A stretch of 64,000 bases of DNA from Piscinibacter gummiphilus (GTDB taxonomy: Bacteria > Pseudomonadota > Gammaproteobacteria > Burkholderiales > Burkholderiaceae_C): the NCBI RefSeq assembly GCF_002116905.1, contig NZ_CP015118.1, positions 4,464,001 through 4,528,000 on the forward strand, in the 5' to 3' direction. This document shows positions 8,304 through 16,245 of this stretch, in pieces. Under the pieces are notes generated by a model. That model made no database searches. It saw nothing but the letters and a program-made list of their open reading frames with translations, and was not told the DNA's origin. A program made the translations under genes and the position numbers. Positions within the stretch are counted from its first letter, which is position 1, and each line of letters opens with the position of its first letter.

Positions 8304-9416
8304 TCAGCCGGTGCGCCGCACCGCGGCCTTGCGCGGCGCACGCGCGCGGAACGTGGCGAAGGCCTCGTCGAGCGTGAACACCCGGCCGGCGTCGTCGGCC
8401 TGGTAGCCCGGCAGCGCGTCCACCGCCGACTTGAACGCCGCGCCGCCCAGCAGGTCGAGGAGGCCCTTCACGTCGTCGCGCTCGAGGCTGCGTTCGTCGC
8501 ACAGCAGGAAATAGCGCTCGCGTTGGCTCGGGATGAAATCGAGCTTGAACTGGCGGGCCGGCGTTTCCACGCCGTAGCCCACGTCGGCCATGCCGCTCGC
8601 CACGAACGCGGCCACCGCGGCGTGGGTGTACTCGCACTGTTCGAAGCCGGAGATGCGCGCCGGCGCCACCTTCGCCTGCTGCAGCAGCAGGTCCAGCAGC
8701 AGCCGCGTGCCCGAGCCCGGCTGGCGGTTGATGAAGCGGATGCCGGGGCGGGCCAGGTCCTTCGGCTCGTAGACCTTCTTCGGGTTGCCCGGCGCCACCA
8801 TGAGCCCCTGGCTGCGCACCGCCACCTGGATCAGCCGGTACGGGCGGGCGCTGAGCCACGGGCGGTAGTGTTCGACCACGGGCGGCTCGAACTCGCCGAT
8901 GGGCACGGCGAACCCTGCCAGTTCGCACACCTGGTTGTGCAGCGCGGCCACGGCCTCGACGCTGCCGCAGTAGCGGAACTCGTTCGGCACGCCCGAGGCC
9001 AGCAGCCGGCTGCGCAGGGCCTCGACGGCGAAACCATGGTTCGCGTGGATGCGCAGCAGCGGGGCCGTGGGCGAACTCACCTTCTCGATCTCGGCCTCGA
9101 GTTCCGACGCGAGCGAGTCCAGCACCGGCGACAGCCGCGCGCGGATGCGCCGGTCGGCCCACACGAGCTTGTCACCGAGGGGCGTCAGGATCGAGCCCTT
9201 GCCGCGCGACATCACGAGCAGCGGCGCCCCCATCAGCGCCTCGCCCTCCCGCAGCAGCTGCCAGGCATGCCGGTACGAGACGTTCGCCGCGTTGCAGGCG
9301 GCCAGCAGGCTGCCGTGGTCGTGCACCCCCACGAGCAGGTCGACCAGGCGCTGCGCGAGGGCGGCGCCTTCGGGTCCGGAGATGGTCCACTGGGGCTGGA
9401 TCGTGACTTTGTGCAT
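8304..9416 (-). CDS. ModE-like HTH regulator fused to a periplasmic-binding-protein-like domain
   Basis: 370 residues. The first about 110 residues form a LysR/ModE-type winged helix (AACNAANVSYRHAWQLLRE as recognition region, then a wing with PLLVMSRGKGSILTPLG). Residues 130-360 resemble a substrate-binding fold (INRQPGSGTRLLLD is typical of the MoeA/PBP-like sensor). Proteins of this build are found with molybdenum enzymes and formate-dehydrogenase-like genes, and it is transcribed divergently from such a gene here. It probably senses molybdate or a related ligand and controls the adjacent operon. The ATG at 9416 is chosen because the upstream extension has no family resemblance. Confidence 0.8.
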   Translation of the reverse strand: MHKVTIQPQWTISGPEGAALAQRLVDLLVGVHDHGSLLAACNAANVSYRHAWQLLREGEALMGAPLLVMSRGKGSILTPLGDKLVWADRRIRARLSPVLDSLASELEAEIEKVSSPTAPLLRIHANHGFAVEALRSRLLASGVPNEFRYCGSVEAVAALHNQVCELAGFAVPIGEFEPPVVEHYRPWLSARPYRLIQVAVRSQGLMVAPGNPKKVYEPKDLARPGIRFINRQPGSGTRLLLDLLLQQAKVAPARISGFEQCEYTHAAVAAFVASGMADVGYGVETPARQFKLDFIPSQRERYFLLCDERSLERDDVKGLLDLLGGAAFKSAVDALPGYQADDAGRVFTLDEAFATFRARAPRKAAVRRTG

Positions 9417-9465
9417 GCTTGGCTTATGCTGTCCACAGCCGATGAACTCGGCGGTGTCCCTCTTA

Positions 9466-9494
9466 TTGTGCGTCCAACGATTGGTGGCTACAGT
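9466..9494 (+). promoter_or_regulatory. candidate promoter of the molybdoenzyme operon
   Basis: TTGTGC, 17 bases, TACAGT is a plausible sigma-70 promoter 28 bases before the start of the YdeP-like gene. Inside the spacer lies a small perfect palindrome, CCAACGATTGG (9474-9484), which could be an operator for the divergent ModE-like regulator. Visual match only. Confidence 0.35.
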
Positions 9495-9522
9495 CAAACT
9501 GGCCTTATGCCACCCCACACCT

Positions 9523-11835
9523 ATGAGCGAACAGAAGATCGAGTTCTACAAAGGCCCGGCCGGTGGCTGGGGCGCGCTGCGCAGCGTCGCCAAGACGCTG
9601 ATGAAGGAAGGCGCACCGGGCAAGGGAGCCCGCACGCTGCTGGCGGCGAACCAGCCCGACGGCTTCGACTGCCCCGGCTGCGCCTGGCCCGACCGCAGCC
9701 ACACCTCCACGTTCGAGTTCTGCGAAAACGGCGTCAAGGCCGTCGCAGCCGAGTCCACGTCGAAGCGTGCCACGCCCGAGGTCATCGGTGAGCACACCGT
9801 GTCGTGGTGGGCCGAACAGTCCGACTACGTGCTGGAGCAGCTCGGCCGCATCACCGAGCCCCTGGTGTACGACGCGGTCACCGACAAGTACAAGCGCATC
9901 GCCTGGGACGACGCCTTCACGCTGATCGCCGCCGAACTCAAGGCCCTGCCCGACCCCAACCAGGCGAGCTTCTACACGTCGGGTCGCACCAGCAACGAAG
10001 CGGCCTTCCTGTACCAGCTGTTCGTGCGCGAGTACGGCACGAACAACTTCCCCGACTGCTCGAACATGTGCCACGAGCCGAGCGGCAGCGGGCTGCGCCC
10101 CACCATCGGCGTGGGCAAGGGCACGGTCACGCTGCACGACTTCGAGCAGGCCGACCTGATCCTGATCCTCGGCCAGAACCCCGGCACCAACCACCCGCGC
10201 ATGCTGGGCGAGCTGCGCGACGCCGCCAAGCGCGGTTGCCGCATCGTCAGCGTGAACCCGCTGCGTGAGCGCGGCCTGGAGCGTTTCGCCGACCCGCAGG
10301 ACAAGCTCGAGATGGCCACGATGGGCTCCACGCCCATCTCGTCGCACTACGTGCGCATCCGCATCGGCGGGGACTTCGCCTTCCTGAAGGGCCTGTGCAA
10401 GCTCGTGCTGGAAGCCGACGAACACGCCCGCCTCAACGGCCTGGCGCCCATCGTCGACTCGGCCTTCATCGCCGAACACACCTCCGGCTTCGACGAGTTC
10501 ATGCAGGACGTGCTCGACGAGGACTGGGACGTCATCCAGACCGAGAGCGGCCTGACCAAGGCCGAGATCGAGGCGGTGGCGAAGCAGTACATGGAGTCGA
10601 AGCGGGTGATCGCCTGCTGGGGCATGGGCATCACGCAGCACCAGCATTCGGTCGCGACGATCCAGATGATCGTCAACCTGCTGATGCTGCGCGGCAACCT
10701 CGGCCGCGAAGGCGCGGGCGTGTGCCCGGTGCGCGGCCACAGCAACGTGCAGGGCGACCGCACGATGGGCATCAACGAGAAGCCCACCGCCGCGTTCCTC
10801 GACCGCCTGGGCAAGGTGTTCGGTTTCGAGCCGCCGCGTTCGCACGGCCACGACACCGTGGGCGCCATCGAGGCGATGCTCGAGGGCCAGTGCAAGGTGT
10901 TCTTCGCGATGGGCGGCAACTTCGCCGCCGCCACGCCCGACACGCTGGCCACGTACCGCGCGCTGCAGTCGTGCGAACTGACCGTCCACGTGGCCACCAA
11001 GTTCAACCGCAGCCACGTCGTGCACGGCCAGCAGGCGCTGCTGCTGCCGTGCCTGGGCCGCACCGAGATCGACGTGCAGGCCGGCGGCACGCAGGGTGTC
11101 ACGGTGGAAGACTCGATGAGCATGGTGCACCTGTCGGCCGGCCTCAACGCGCCGGCGTCCGAGCACCTGCTGTCCGAACCGATGATCGTCGCCCGCCTGG
11201 CCGCGGCAACGCTGCCGCACAGCAAGACGCCGTGGCTCGACCTCGTCGCCGACTACCGCCTGATCCGCGAACGCATCGAGGCCGTGTTCGACGACTTCGC
11301 CGGCTTCAACGAGAAGATCGCGAAGCCGGGCGGCTTCCGCCTGCGCAACACGGCGTCCGAACGGGTGTGGAACACGCCGTCGGGCAAGGCGAAGTTCAGC
11401 ACGCACGCCGTGCCGCGCGACACCTTCGTGCACCGCGCGAAGGCCAGCGAGAAGCACCGCGACACCGTCGTGCTCACGCTCGCCACCGTGCGTTCGCACG
11501 ACCAGTACAACACCACGGTGTACGGCATGGACGACCGCTACCGCGGCGTCTACGGCCAGCGCCGCGTGGTCTTCATCAACGACGAGGACCTGCGCGACAT
11601 CGGCCTGAAGGACGGCGACTGGGTCGACATCACGAGCCTGTACGCCGACGGCGTCGAGCGCCGCGCCGAGAAGTTCCGCCTCGTCTCGTACGACATCCCG
11701 CGTGGCAACATCGCGAGCTACTACCCAGAGACGAACCCGCTCGTGCCGCTGCAGAGCTTCGCGATCGGCGCGCGCACGCCCACGTCCAAGTCCATCCCGG
11801 TGAAGCTCACCCGGTGCGATGCCCCGGCCGCTTGA
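9523..11835 (+). CDS. YdeP-type molybdopterin oxidoreductase (FdhF-like alpha subunit)
   Basis: 770 residues, close to E. coli YdeP in length. It belongs to the bis-MGD molybdopterin family and should carry out a redox reaction on a small substrate; formate-dehydrogenase-like activity is often assumed but not shown. Near the N-terminus it has C50-x2-C53 and C67, candidates for an iron-sulfur site, and C183 in NMCHEPSGSGL stands where E. coli FdhF has selenocysteine. Other family signatures are ILGQNPGTNHPRM and RGHSNVQGDRTMG. The ATG at 9523 is preferred to earlier in-frame starts. It is followed with overlap by a small gene and fdhD, needed for sulfuration of such enzymes. Confidence 0.9.
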   Translation: MSEQKIEFYKGPAGGWGALRSVAKTLMKEGAPGKGARTLLAANQPDGFDCPGCAWPDRSHTSTFEFCENGVKAVAAESTSKRATPEVIGEHTVSWWAEQSDYVLEQLGRITEPLVYDAVTDKYKRIAWDDAFTLIAAELKALPDPNQASFYTSGRTSNEAAFLYQLFVREYGTNNFPDCSNMCHEPSGSGLRPTIGVGKGTVTLHDFEQADLILILGQNPGTNHPRMLGELRDAAKRGCRIVSVNPLRERGLERFADPQDKLEMATMGSTPISSHYVRIRIGGDFAFLKGLCKLVLEADEHARLNGLAPIVDSAFIAEHTSGFDEFMQDVLDEDWDVIQTESGLTKAEIEAVAKQYMESKRVIACWGMGITQHQHSVATIQMIVNLLMLRGNLGREGAGVCPVRGHSNVQGDRTMGINEKPTAAFLDRLGKVFGFEPPRSHGHDTVGAIEAMLEGQCKVFFAMGGNFAAATPDTLATYRALQSCELTVHVATKFNRSHVVHGQQALLLPCLGRTEIDVQAGGTQGVTVEDSMSMVHLSAGLNAPASEHLLSEPMIVARLAAATLPHSKTPWLDLVADYRLIRERIEAVFDDFAGFNEKIAKPGGFRLRNTASERVWNTPSGKAKFSTHAVPRDTFVHRAKASEKHRDTVVLTLATVRSHDQYNTTVYGMDDRYRGVYGQRRVVFINDEDLRDIGLKDGDWVDITSLYADGVERRAEKFRLVSYDIPRGNIASYYPETNPLVPLQSFAIGARTPTSKSIPVKLTRCDAPAA

Positions 11836-12082
11836 CGAACTCGAGACCGCGGTGCTCGCCCGGCTCGCCGAACTCGACACCGGCGACGGCGTGCCGCTCA
11901 CGCGGCTCGCCAAGCAGCTCGATCAGCGCGTGGCCGTGCTGATCCGCACGTTCACGATGCTGAGCGACGCGCGGCTCGGTGGTGTCGCCGGCCCCGGCTA
12001 CGCGCGGCTGGCCGAGGACGAAGGCCGCTGGCGCGCGTGGATCACGCCGGCGGGACGCACCACGGTGGAGGCCTCGGCATGA
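11819..12082 (+). CDS. small protein between ydeP-like gene and fdhD, possible winged helix
   Basis: 87 residues, overlapping the end of the oxidoreductase gene by 17 bases and the start of fdhD by the four-base ATGA, so it is translationally coupled on both sides. The sequence (LETAVLARLAELDTGDGVPL, then TRLAKQLDQRVAVLIRTFTML and a TPAGR tail) looks like a compact helix-turn-helix or winged helix. It is unlikely to be a chance frame because of its tight packing. Possible roles are regulator, assembly factor or small subunit for the molybdoenzyme. I cannot assign it to a named family. Confidence 0.7.
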   Translation: MPRPLDELETAVLARLAELDTGDGVPLTRLAKQLDQRVAVLIRTFTMLSDARLGGVAGPGYARLAEDEGRWRAWITPAGRTTVEASA

Positions 12083-12876
12083 CCGATCCCACCCGCGCCG
12101 TCCCCGTGCTTCGCAACGGCACGCTCGCCGAGACCGATTCGGTCGCCGTCGAGACCCCCGTCGCGCTCGTCTTCAACGGCATCTCCCACGCGGTGATGAT
12201 GGCCACGCCGGCCGACCTCGAGGCCTTCGCGCTGGGCTTCGCGCTGTCCGAAGGCCTGCTCGCTTCGCGCGCGGAGTGCTACGGCATCGACATGGTGGAA
12301 AGCGACGCCGGCATCGAGGTGCAGATCGAGGTGGCCGCGGCCGCCGAGATGCGTCTGAAGGACCAGCGCCGGTCGCTCGCCGGCCGCACGGGCTGCGGGC
12401 TGTGCGGCATCGACAGCCTGACCCGGCTGGACCTCGCCCCTGAACGCCTCGCGCCGCCCGCGTGGGCGGCCACGCTGTCGCCCGTGGTGGTGCAGCGCGC
12501 GCTCGCCGGCATGGGAAGCCACCAGCCCATCAACGCGGCCACGGGCGCCTGCCATGCGGCCGGCTGGTCCGACCCGGACGGCGTGATCGCCGACGTGGCC
12601 GAGGACGTGGGCCGGCACAACGCGCTCGACAAGCTGCTCGGGCGCCGCGCGCAGGCGGGCCTGTCCAACGCCGACGGCTTCGTGGTGATGTCGAGCCGGG
12701 CCAGCTACGAGCTCGTGCGCAAGTGCGCGCGGCTCGGCGTGCCGGCGCTCGCCACCATCTCCGCGCCCACGTCGCTCGCGATCGACATCGCGGCGCAGGC
12801 CGGGCTCGTGCTGTACGGGTTCGTGCGCAGCAACCAGGCCGTCCGCTATGCCGGCGGCCCGAGCGGCGAAGGCTGA
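12079..12876 (+). CDS. fdhD: formate dehydrogenase accessory sulfurtransferase FdhD
   Basis: 265 residues. FdhD passes sulfur from a cysteine desulfurase to the bis-MGD cofactor of formate-dehydrogenase-like enzymes in the cytoplasm. The active loop is visible as TGCGLCG with C106 and C109. Other family signatures are ATPADLEAFALGF and DVGRHNALDKLLG. The start ATG overlaps the preceding stop. It is encoded with its probable client, the YdeP-like enzyme. Its 3' end overlaps the convergent mscS-type gene by 31 bases. Confidence 0.95.
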   Translation: MTDPTRAVPVLRNGTLAETDSVAVETPVALVFNGISHAVMMATPADLEAFALGFALSEGLLASRAECYGIDMVESDAGIEVQIEVAAAAEMRLKDQRRSLAGRTGCGLCGIDSLTRLDLAPERLAPPAWAATLSPVVVQRALAGMGSHQPINAATGACHAAGWSDPDGVIADVAEDVGRHNALDKLLGRRAQAGLSNADGFVVMSSRASYELVRKCARLGVPALATISAPTSLAIDIAAQAGLVLYGFVRSNQAVRYAGGPSGEG

Positions 12877-13946
12877 GGCGCTGCGATCTCGGCCTCCGCG
12901 CGCAGGCGCGGCAGGAACTGCGGGTACTCGCGCTGCACGAAATCGATCAGCGCCTCGCGCACGTCGCAGCGCAGGTCCCATGCCTGCGGCGCACTCGCGG
13001 CGGTGACCAGGCAGCGCAGCTGCATGGCCGTCTCGCCGCCCTCCACCACCTGCAGCAGCGCGAAGCGGCGGTCCCAGTGGGGGCTGGCCTCGCAGGCGGC
13101 CTTCAATGCCTCGCGCAGCGGTGCGAGCGGCATGCGGTAGTCGACCCACAGGAACACGGTGCCGATCAGCTCGGACGTGTTGCGCGTCCAGTTCTGGAAC
13201 GGGTTCTCGATCCACCACTGCAGCGGCACGACGAGGCGGCGCTGGTCCCACACCCGCACGACGACGTAGGCGCCCGTGATCTCCTCGATCACGCCCCACT
13301 CGCCCTGCACGATCACGACGTCGTCGATGCGGATCGGCTGCGTGAGCCCGATCTGCAGCCCCGCGATCAGGTTGCCCAGCACCGGCCGCGCGGCGAAGCC
13401 CGCGACGATGCCCACGAGCCCGGCCGAGGCCAGCAGGCTCGTGCCGATCTGGCGCACCGCGGGAAAGGTCATCAGCATCAGCGACGCGCCGATCACGACG
13501 ATCAGGCCCACGAGGGTCTTGGCGATGGCGCGGGTCTGGGTGTGGATGCGCCGGGCCGCGAGGTTGTCGGCCACGGTCACCGGGTGCGCGGCCACCACCG
13601 CGCGGGCCGTGCCGTTCACCACGCGCACCACGAGCCACGTCACCACGGCGATCAGCAGCAGGCCGGTCCAGCGCTGCACGCCGGCGATCCCGGCGAGGTC
13701 GTCGGGCGCCCCCTGCCACACGAGGTTCAGCGCGACGAGGCGCAGCACCCAGTGCGAGGGGCCGTGGATGGCCTGCGTGACGGTGACCGCCATCGCGGAG
13801 CGGCGGGCCGCGCGGCGCACGAGGCGCACGCCCACCCAGAAGATCGCTTCGACGGCGACCAGCGCCACCAGGGCGACGGCGAGCGTGAGCGCCCAGTGTT
13901 CGAGGAGGACGGGGATGCCGTAGGCGATGGGGCTCATGGGGGCCAA
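12846..13946 (-). CDS. MscS-type mechanosensitive channel
   Basis: 366 residues. Four hydrophobic segments cover residues 12-40, 65-80, 92-112 and 140-190. The last includes the pore-lining helix (LLASAGLVGIVAGFAARPVLGN), followed by the beta domain with IDDVVIVQGEWGVIEEI and a cytoplasmic alpha/beta tail. It should release solutes during osmotic down-shock. The N-terminus is longer than in E. coli MscS. A second start nine bases downstream (13937) is equally possible. The gene is monocistronic. Confidence 0.9.
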   Translation of the reverse strand: MAPMSPIAYGIPVLLEHWALTLAVALVALVAVEAIFWVGVRLVRRAARRSAMAVTVTQAIHGPSHWVLRLVALNLVWQGAPDDLAGIAGVQRWTGLLLIAVVTWLVVRVVNGTARAVVAAHPVTVADNLAARRIHTQTRAIAKTLVGLIVVIGASLMLMTFPAVRQIGTSLLASAGLVGIVAGFAARPVLGNLIAGLQIGLTQPIRIDDVVIVQGEWGVIEEITGAYVVVRVWDQRRLVVPLQWWIENPFQNWTRNTSELIGTVFLWVDYRMPLAPLREALKAACEASPHWDRRFALLQVVEGGETAMQLRCLVTAASAPQAWDLRCDVREALIDFVQREYPQFLPRLRAEAEIAAPQPSPLGPPA

Positions 13947-14021
13947 GCATCGCCGGGAAGGCGCCGTGGGCCTGTAGGACGACGGCGCGAATCGCTCCTG
14001 CCCGCGCCCTTCAAAGAGGCC

Positions 14022-14085
14022 GTCATCCCGGCAGAGGCCGGGACCTTCGGCGTCGGCCCAGGGTCCCGGCCTCCGCCGGGATGAC
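14022..14085. repeat. dispersed REP-like inverted repeat, copy 1 (full)
   Basis: GTCATCCCGGCAGAGGCCGG at the left is answered by the inverted arm CCGGCCTCCGCCGGGATGAC at the right, around about 24 bases of unrelated sequence. It lies between the mscS-type and chaN-like genes, which are both on the minus strand. Four related copies occur in this window. Confidence 0.85.
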
Positions 14086-14124
14086 GACGGTGTGTGATGG
14101 GCGAAGCATGAGGTGCGAACCGGG

Positions 14125-14916
14125 CTACTTCGCCGGTGTCCCCATCTTCGCCTTCAGCGCCTCGCACCGATCCGGACTCTGCGTGACCGCTGCCACTCGC
14201 CGCTCGTCCGCCACGAGCCCGTCGGACCCGGGCTCGAACAGCACGACCCGGATCGCCGTGGCCGACACCACATCCGGCTTCACGAGCTGCCACGGCACGC
14301 CGCGGTCGCGCGAGGCGTGCTGGGCGCCGGTGAGCAGCACCACGCCGCCCTGCCCTTCGGCGAGCCGGTCGCGCACGACGCCGGCCATGCTGCGGTCGCG
14401 GGCGATCTGGACCCGGCGCATGCCGGGTGCCATGTCCTCGGAGAGCAGGCCGCAGTGGCCGTCGCGGATGGCCGCCGTGAGCTTGTCGGCGATCTCGGGC
14501 GTCACGGCGGCGTCCAGCGACGTGTTCGTCATCGCGGCGCGCATCTCCGCGCGCGGCAGGTTGCCGCCCCACACCGGCACGCCGGCGCGAACGGCCGCCA
14601 TCACGACGGGGCCGTACTGGACCCAGGGCCAGCCGCGCTCCTGCTGCCAGCCGAGTGCCTCGCGGGCCGCGGCGTCGTCGGCACCTCGCGGCACCGCGCG
14701 GGTGTCGACCCCGCGGTCGGCCATCTCGAGCACCACCGCACGCAAGTGGCCGCGCGCGGCGAGCGTGGCCACGGCCTCGGCCACCTGACGCTGCTGGTCG
14801 ACCTGGTCGTGCTGCTCGCCGAACACGAGCACCCGCGGCGGCGGTGCGGTGGGGGTCGTCGTCGAGGCGCAGGCCCCGAGCAGCCCGGCCAGCAGGACGG
14901 CGGCGCTACAGCGCAC
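14125..14916 (-). CDS. ChaN/Tiki-type lipoprotein
   Basis: About 263 residues. A short lipoprotein signal (MRCSAAVLLAGLLGAC when started at the GTG at 14916) ends in the lipobox Cys, so the protein should be anchored to a membrane facing the periplasm. The ChaN/haem-binding-uptake family motif VLVFGEQHDQ follows immediately, with QHASRDRGVPW near the C-terminus. ChaN proteins bind haem or act as TIKI-like metalloproteases; the activity here is not known. An earlier ATG at 14979 would give a longer N-terminus overlapping the upstream gene further. It overlaps the SenA-like gene by 11 bases, implying co-translation. Confidence 0.8.
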   Translation of the reverse strand: MRCSAAVLLAGLLGACASTTTPTAPPPRVLVFGEQHDQVDQQRQVAEAVATLAARGHLRAVVLEMADRGVDTRAVPRGADDAAAREALGWQQERGWPWVQYGPVVMAAVRAGVPVWGGNLPRAEMRAAMTNTSLDAAVTPEIADKLTAAIRDGHCGLLSEDMAPGMRRVQIARDRSMAGVVRDRLAEGQGGVVLLTGAQHASRDRGVPWQLVKPDVVSATAIRVVLFEPGSDGLVADERRVAAVTQSPDRCEALKAKMGTPAK

Positions 14917-16099
14917 AGCTGCGGAAACCGGTGAACTGGTCGTCGCGTTCGGGGCGAAGGAAGTGGCGGAATTTTGCATGGCGCATGCGCTCGCTGGTGG
15001 CGAAGGAGGCACCGCGCAGCACCTTGTGCGTTCCGAAGGCGGGCGGCGAATGATGGAGGTCGGGGCCGGGCTGGAAGCCGTCGAACGGGCGGAAGGTGGT
15101 GGCGGTCCACTCCCACACCTGCCCCCAGCGGAAGCCACGCGATGCCCCCTGGTGGGCGGCCAGTTCCCATTCGACCTCGGTGGGCAGGCGCCGGCCCGCC
15201 CAGCGGCACCAGGCGTCGGCCTCGTACCAGGTGAGGTGCATGGCGGCCTGGCCCATGGGCACGCGCACGGCCTGGCCGAAGCGCTGCACCAGCACGCCGT
15301 GGCGCAGCTGGTCGACGTGGCGCGGCGACCGCCGGCCCTCGCGCTGCACCCAGGCCCAGCCGTCGGGCGACCAGAAGCGTGCGTCGTCGTAGCCGCCGTC
15401 CTCGACGAACTCGGCGTACTGGGTCCAGGTCACGGCCTGGGCGTCGATCTCGAACTCGAGCACGGGCTCGACGTGAACCGGCCGCTCGTTGTCGAACGAG
15501 AACCCGCCGGGGCTGCTGCCGAAGGTCCACGTGGACGCGGGAAACAGCAGCGGGTCCCGCGGCGCGAAGGCCACCGGGGACGGCAGCCACGGCGCGGGCT
15601 GCCCGAGGGTCTGCGACAGGGTGGCGAACACCTCGTTCTGGCGGTCCTCGTGGAACAGCGCCAGGCGGAAGAAGTAGAGGGCGTCGTCGTCGGACCCCGC
15701 GTGCTCGAGCAGGTCGAGCGTGGTCTCGAGCGTGGCGACGAGGTACTGCCGCGTGGCGTCCAGGTCCGGCGGCTGGAGCTGCCAGCGCACGTCGAACGGC
15801 GCGTGCTGCGGGTCGAAGCAGCTGTCGGAGGACGGGTCGATGGAAGCGAGCCGCGTGGACTTCGGGTCGGCGCGTTCCCCCTGCTGGCGTTGCAGGTTGC
15901 GCGCGATCCAGAACTCCTGGAACCAGCCGAGGTGGCCGATGGCCCACAGCGGCGGGTCGCACGGCTGCACTTCGGCCATGGGCCCGAGACCCCAGCGGGA
16001 ATTGCCGAGCGCCTCCTCGTTCGCGCTGGCCCAGCGGAGCGTGCGGTTGCGCGTGTCCATCAGCGCCAGCGACAGCAGGTCACGCCCCGCGCGGCGCAT
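14906..16099 (-). CDS. senA: SenA/EgtB-like iron-dependent enzyme (selenoneine synthase-like)
   Basis: 397 residues. An N-terminal DinB-like domain (residues 1-165) is followed by an FGE-sulfatase domain (about 200-397; VPMGQAAMHLTWYEADAWCR, then GGxS-like RGASFAT and the ending GFRSCA). In EgtB/SenA the DinB part holds a three-His iron site. Here H56 (AIGHLGWF) and H150 (LFHEDRQNE) are present, but the expected third His, four residues after H150, is Q154. The C-terminal pattern suits SenA, which joins a selenosugar to hercynine, better than EgtB. No senB, senC or egtD gene is in view. An upstream TTG at 16183 would add 28 residues; the first ATG is used. Confidence 0.75.
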   Translation of the reverse strand: MRRAGRDLLSLALMDTRNRTLRWASANEEALGNSRWGLGPMAEVQPCDPPLWAIGHLGWFQEFWIARNLQRQQGERADPKSTRLASIDPSSDSCFDPQHAPFDVRWQLQPPDLDATRQYLVATLETTLDLLEHAGSDDDALYFFRLALFHEDRQNEVFATLSQTLGQPAPWLPSPVAFAPRDPLLFPASTWTFGSSPGGFSFDNERPVHVEPVLEFEIDAQAVTWTQYAEFVEDGGYDDARFWSPDGWAWVQREGRRSPRHVDQLRHGVLVQRFGQAVRVPMGQAAMHLTWYEADAWCRWAGRRLPTEVEWELAAHQGASRGFRWGQVWEWTATTFRPFDGFQPGPDLHHSPPAFGTHKVLRGASFATSERMRHAKFRHFLRPERDDQFTGFRSCAL

Positions 16100-16245
16100 C
16101 TGGTCGGCGGGGATGGGAGGGGCTTCGATGTCGAGCAAGGAGAGGATCTCCGCACCGGATGGCTGGGCCTGCAAGCATACCAATGCAATGCGGCCGAGGC
16201 GGTGACCGCCCCGGGGTCAGGGGATCTCCGCGTGCGCCCGCGGGG

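Noticed and set aside
9505..11913. 802-codon minus-strand open frame opposite the molybdoenzyme gene
   Set aside because: Composition (Asp/His/Arg/Val-rich) is that of an antisense shadow; the plus strand carries a clear full-length enzyme.
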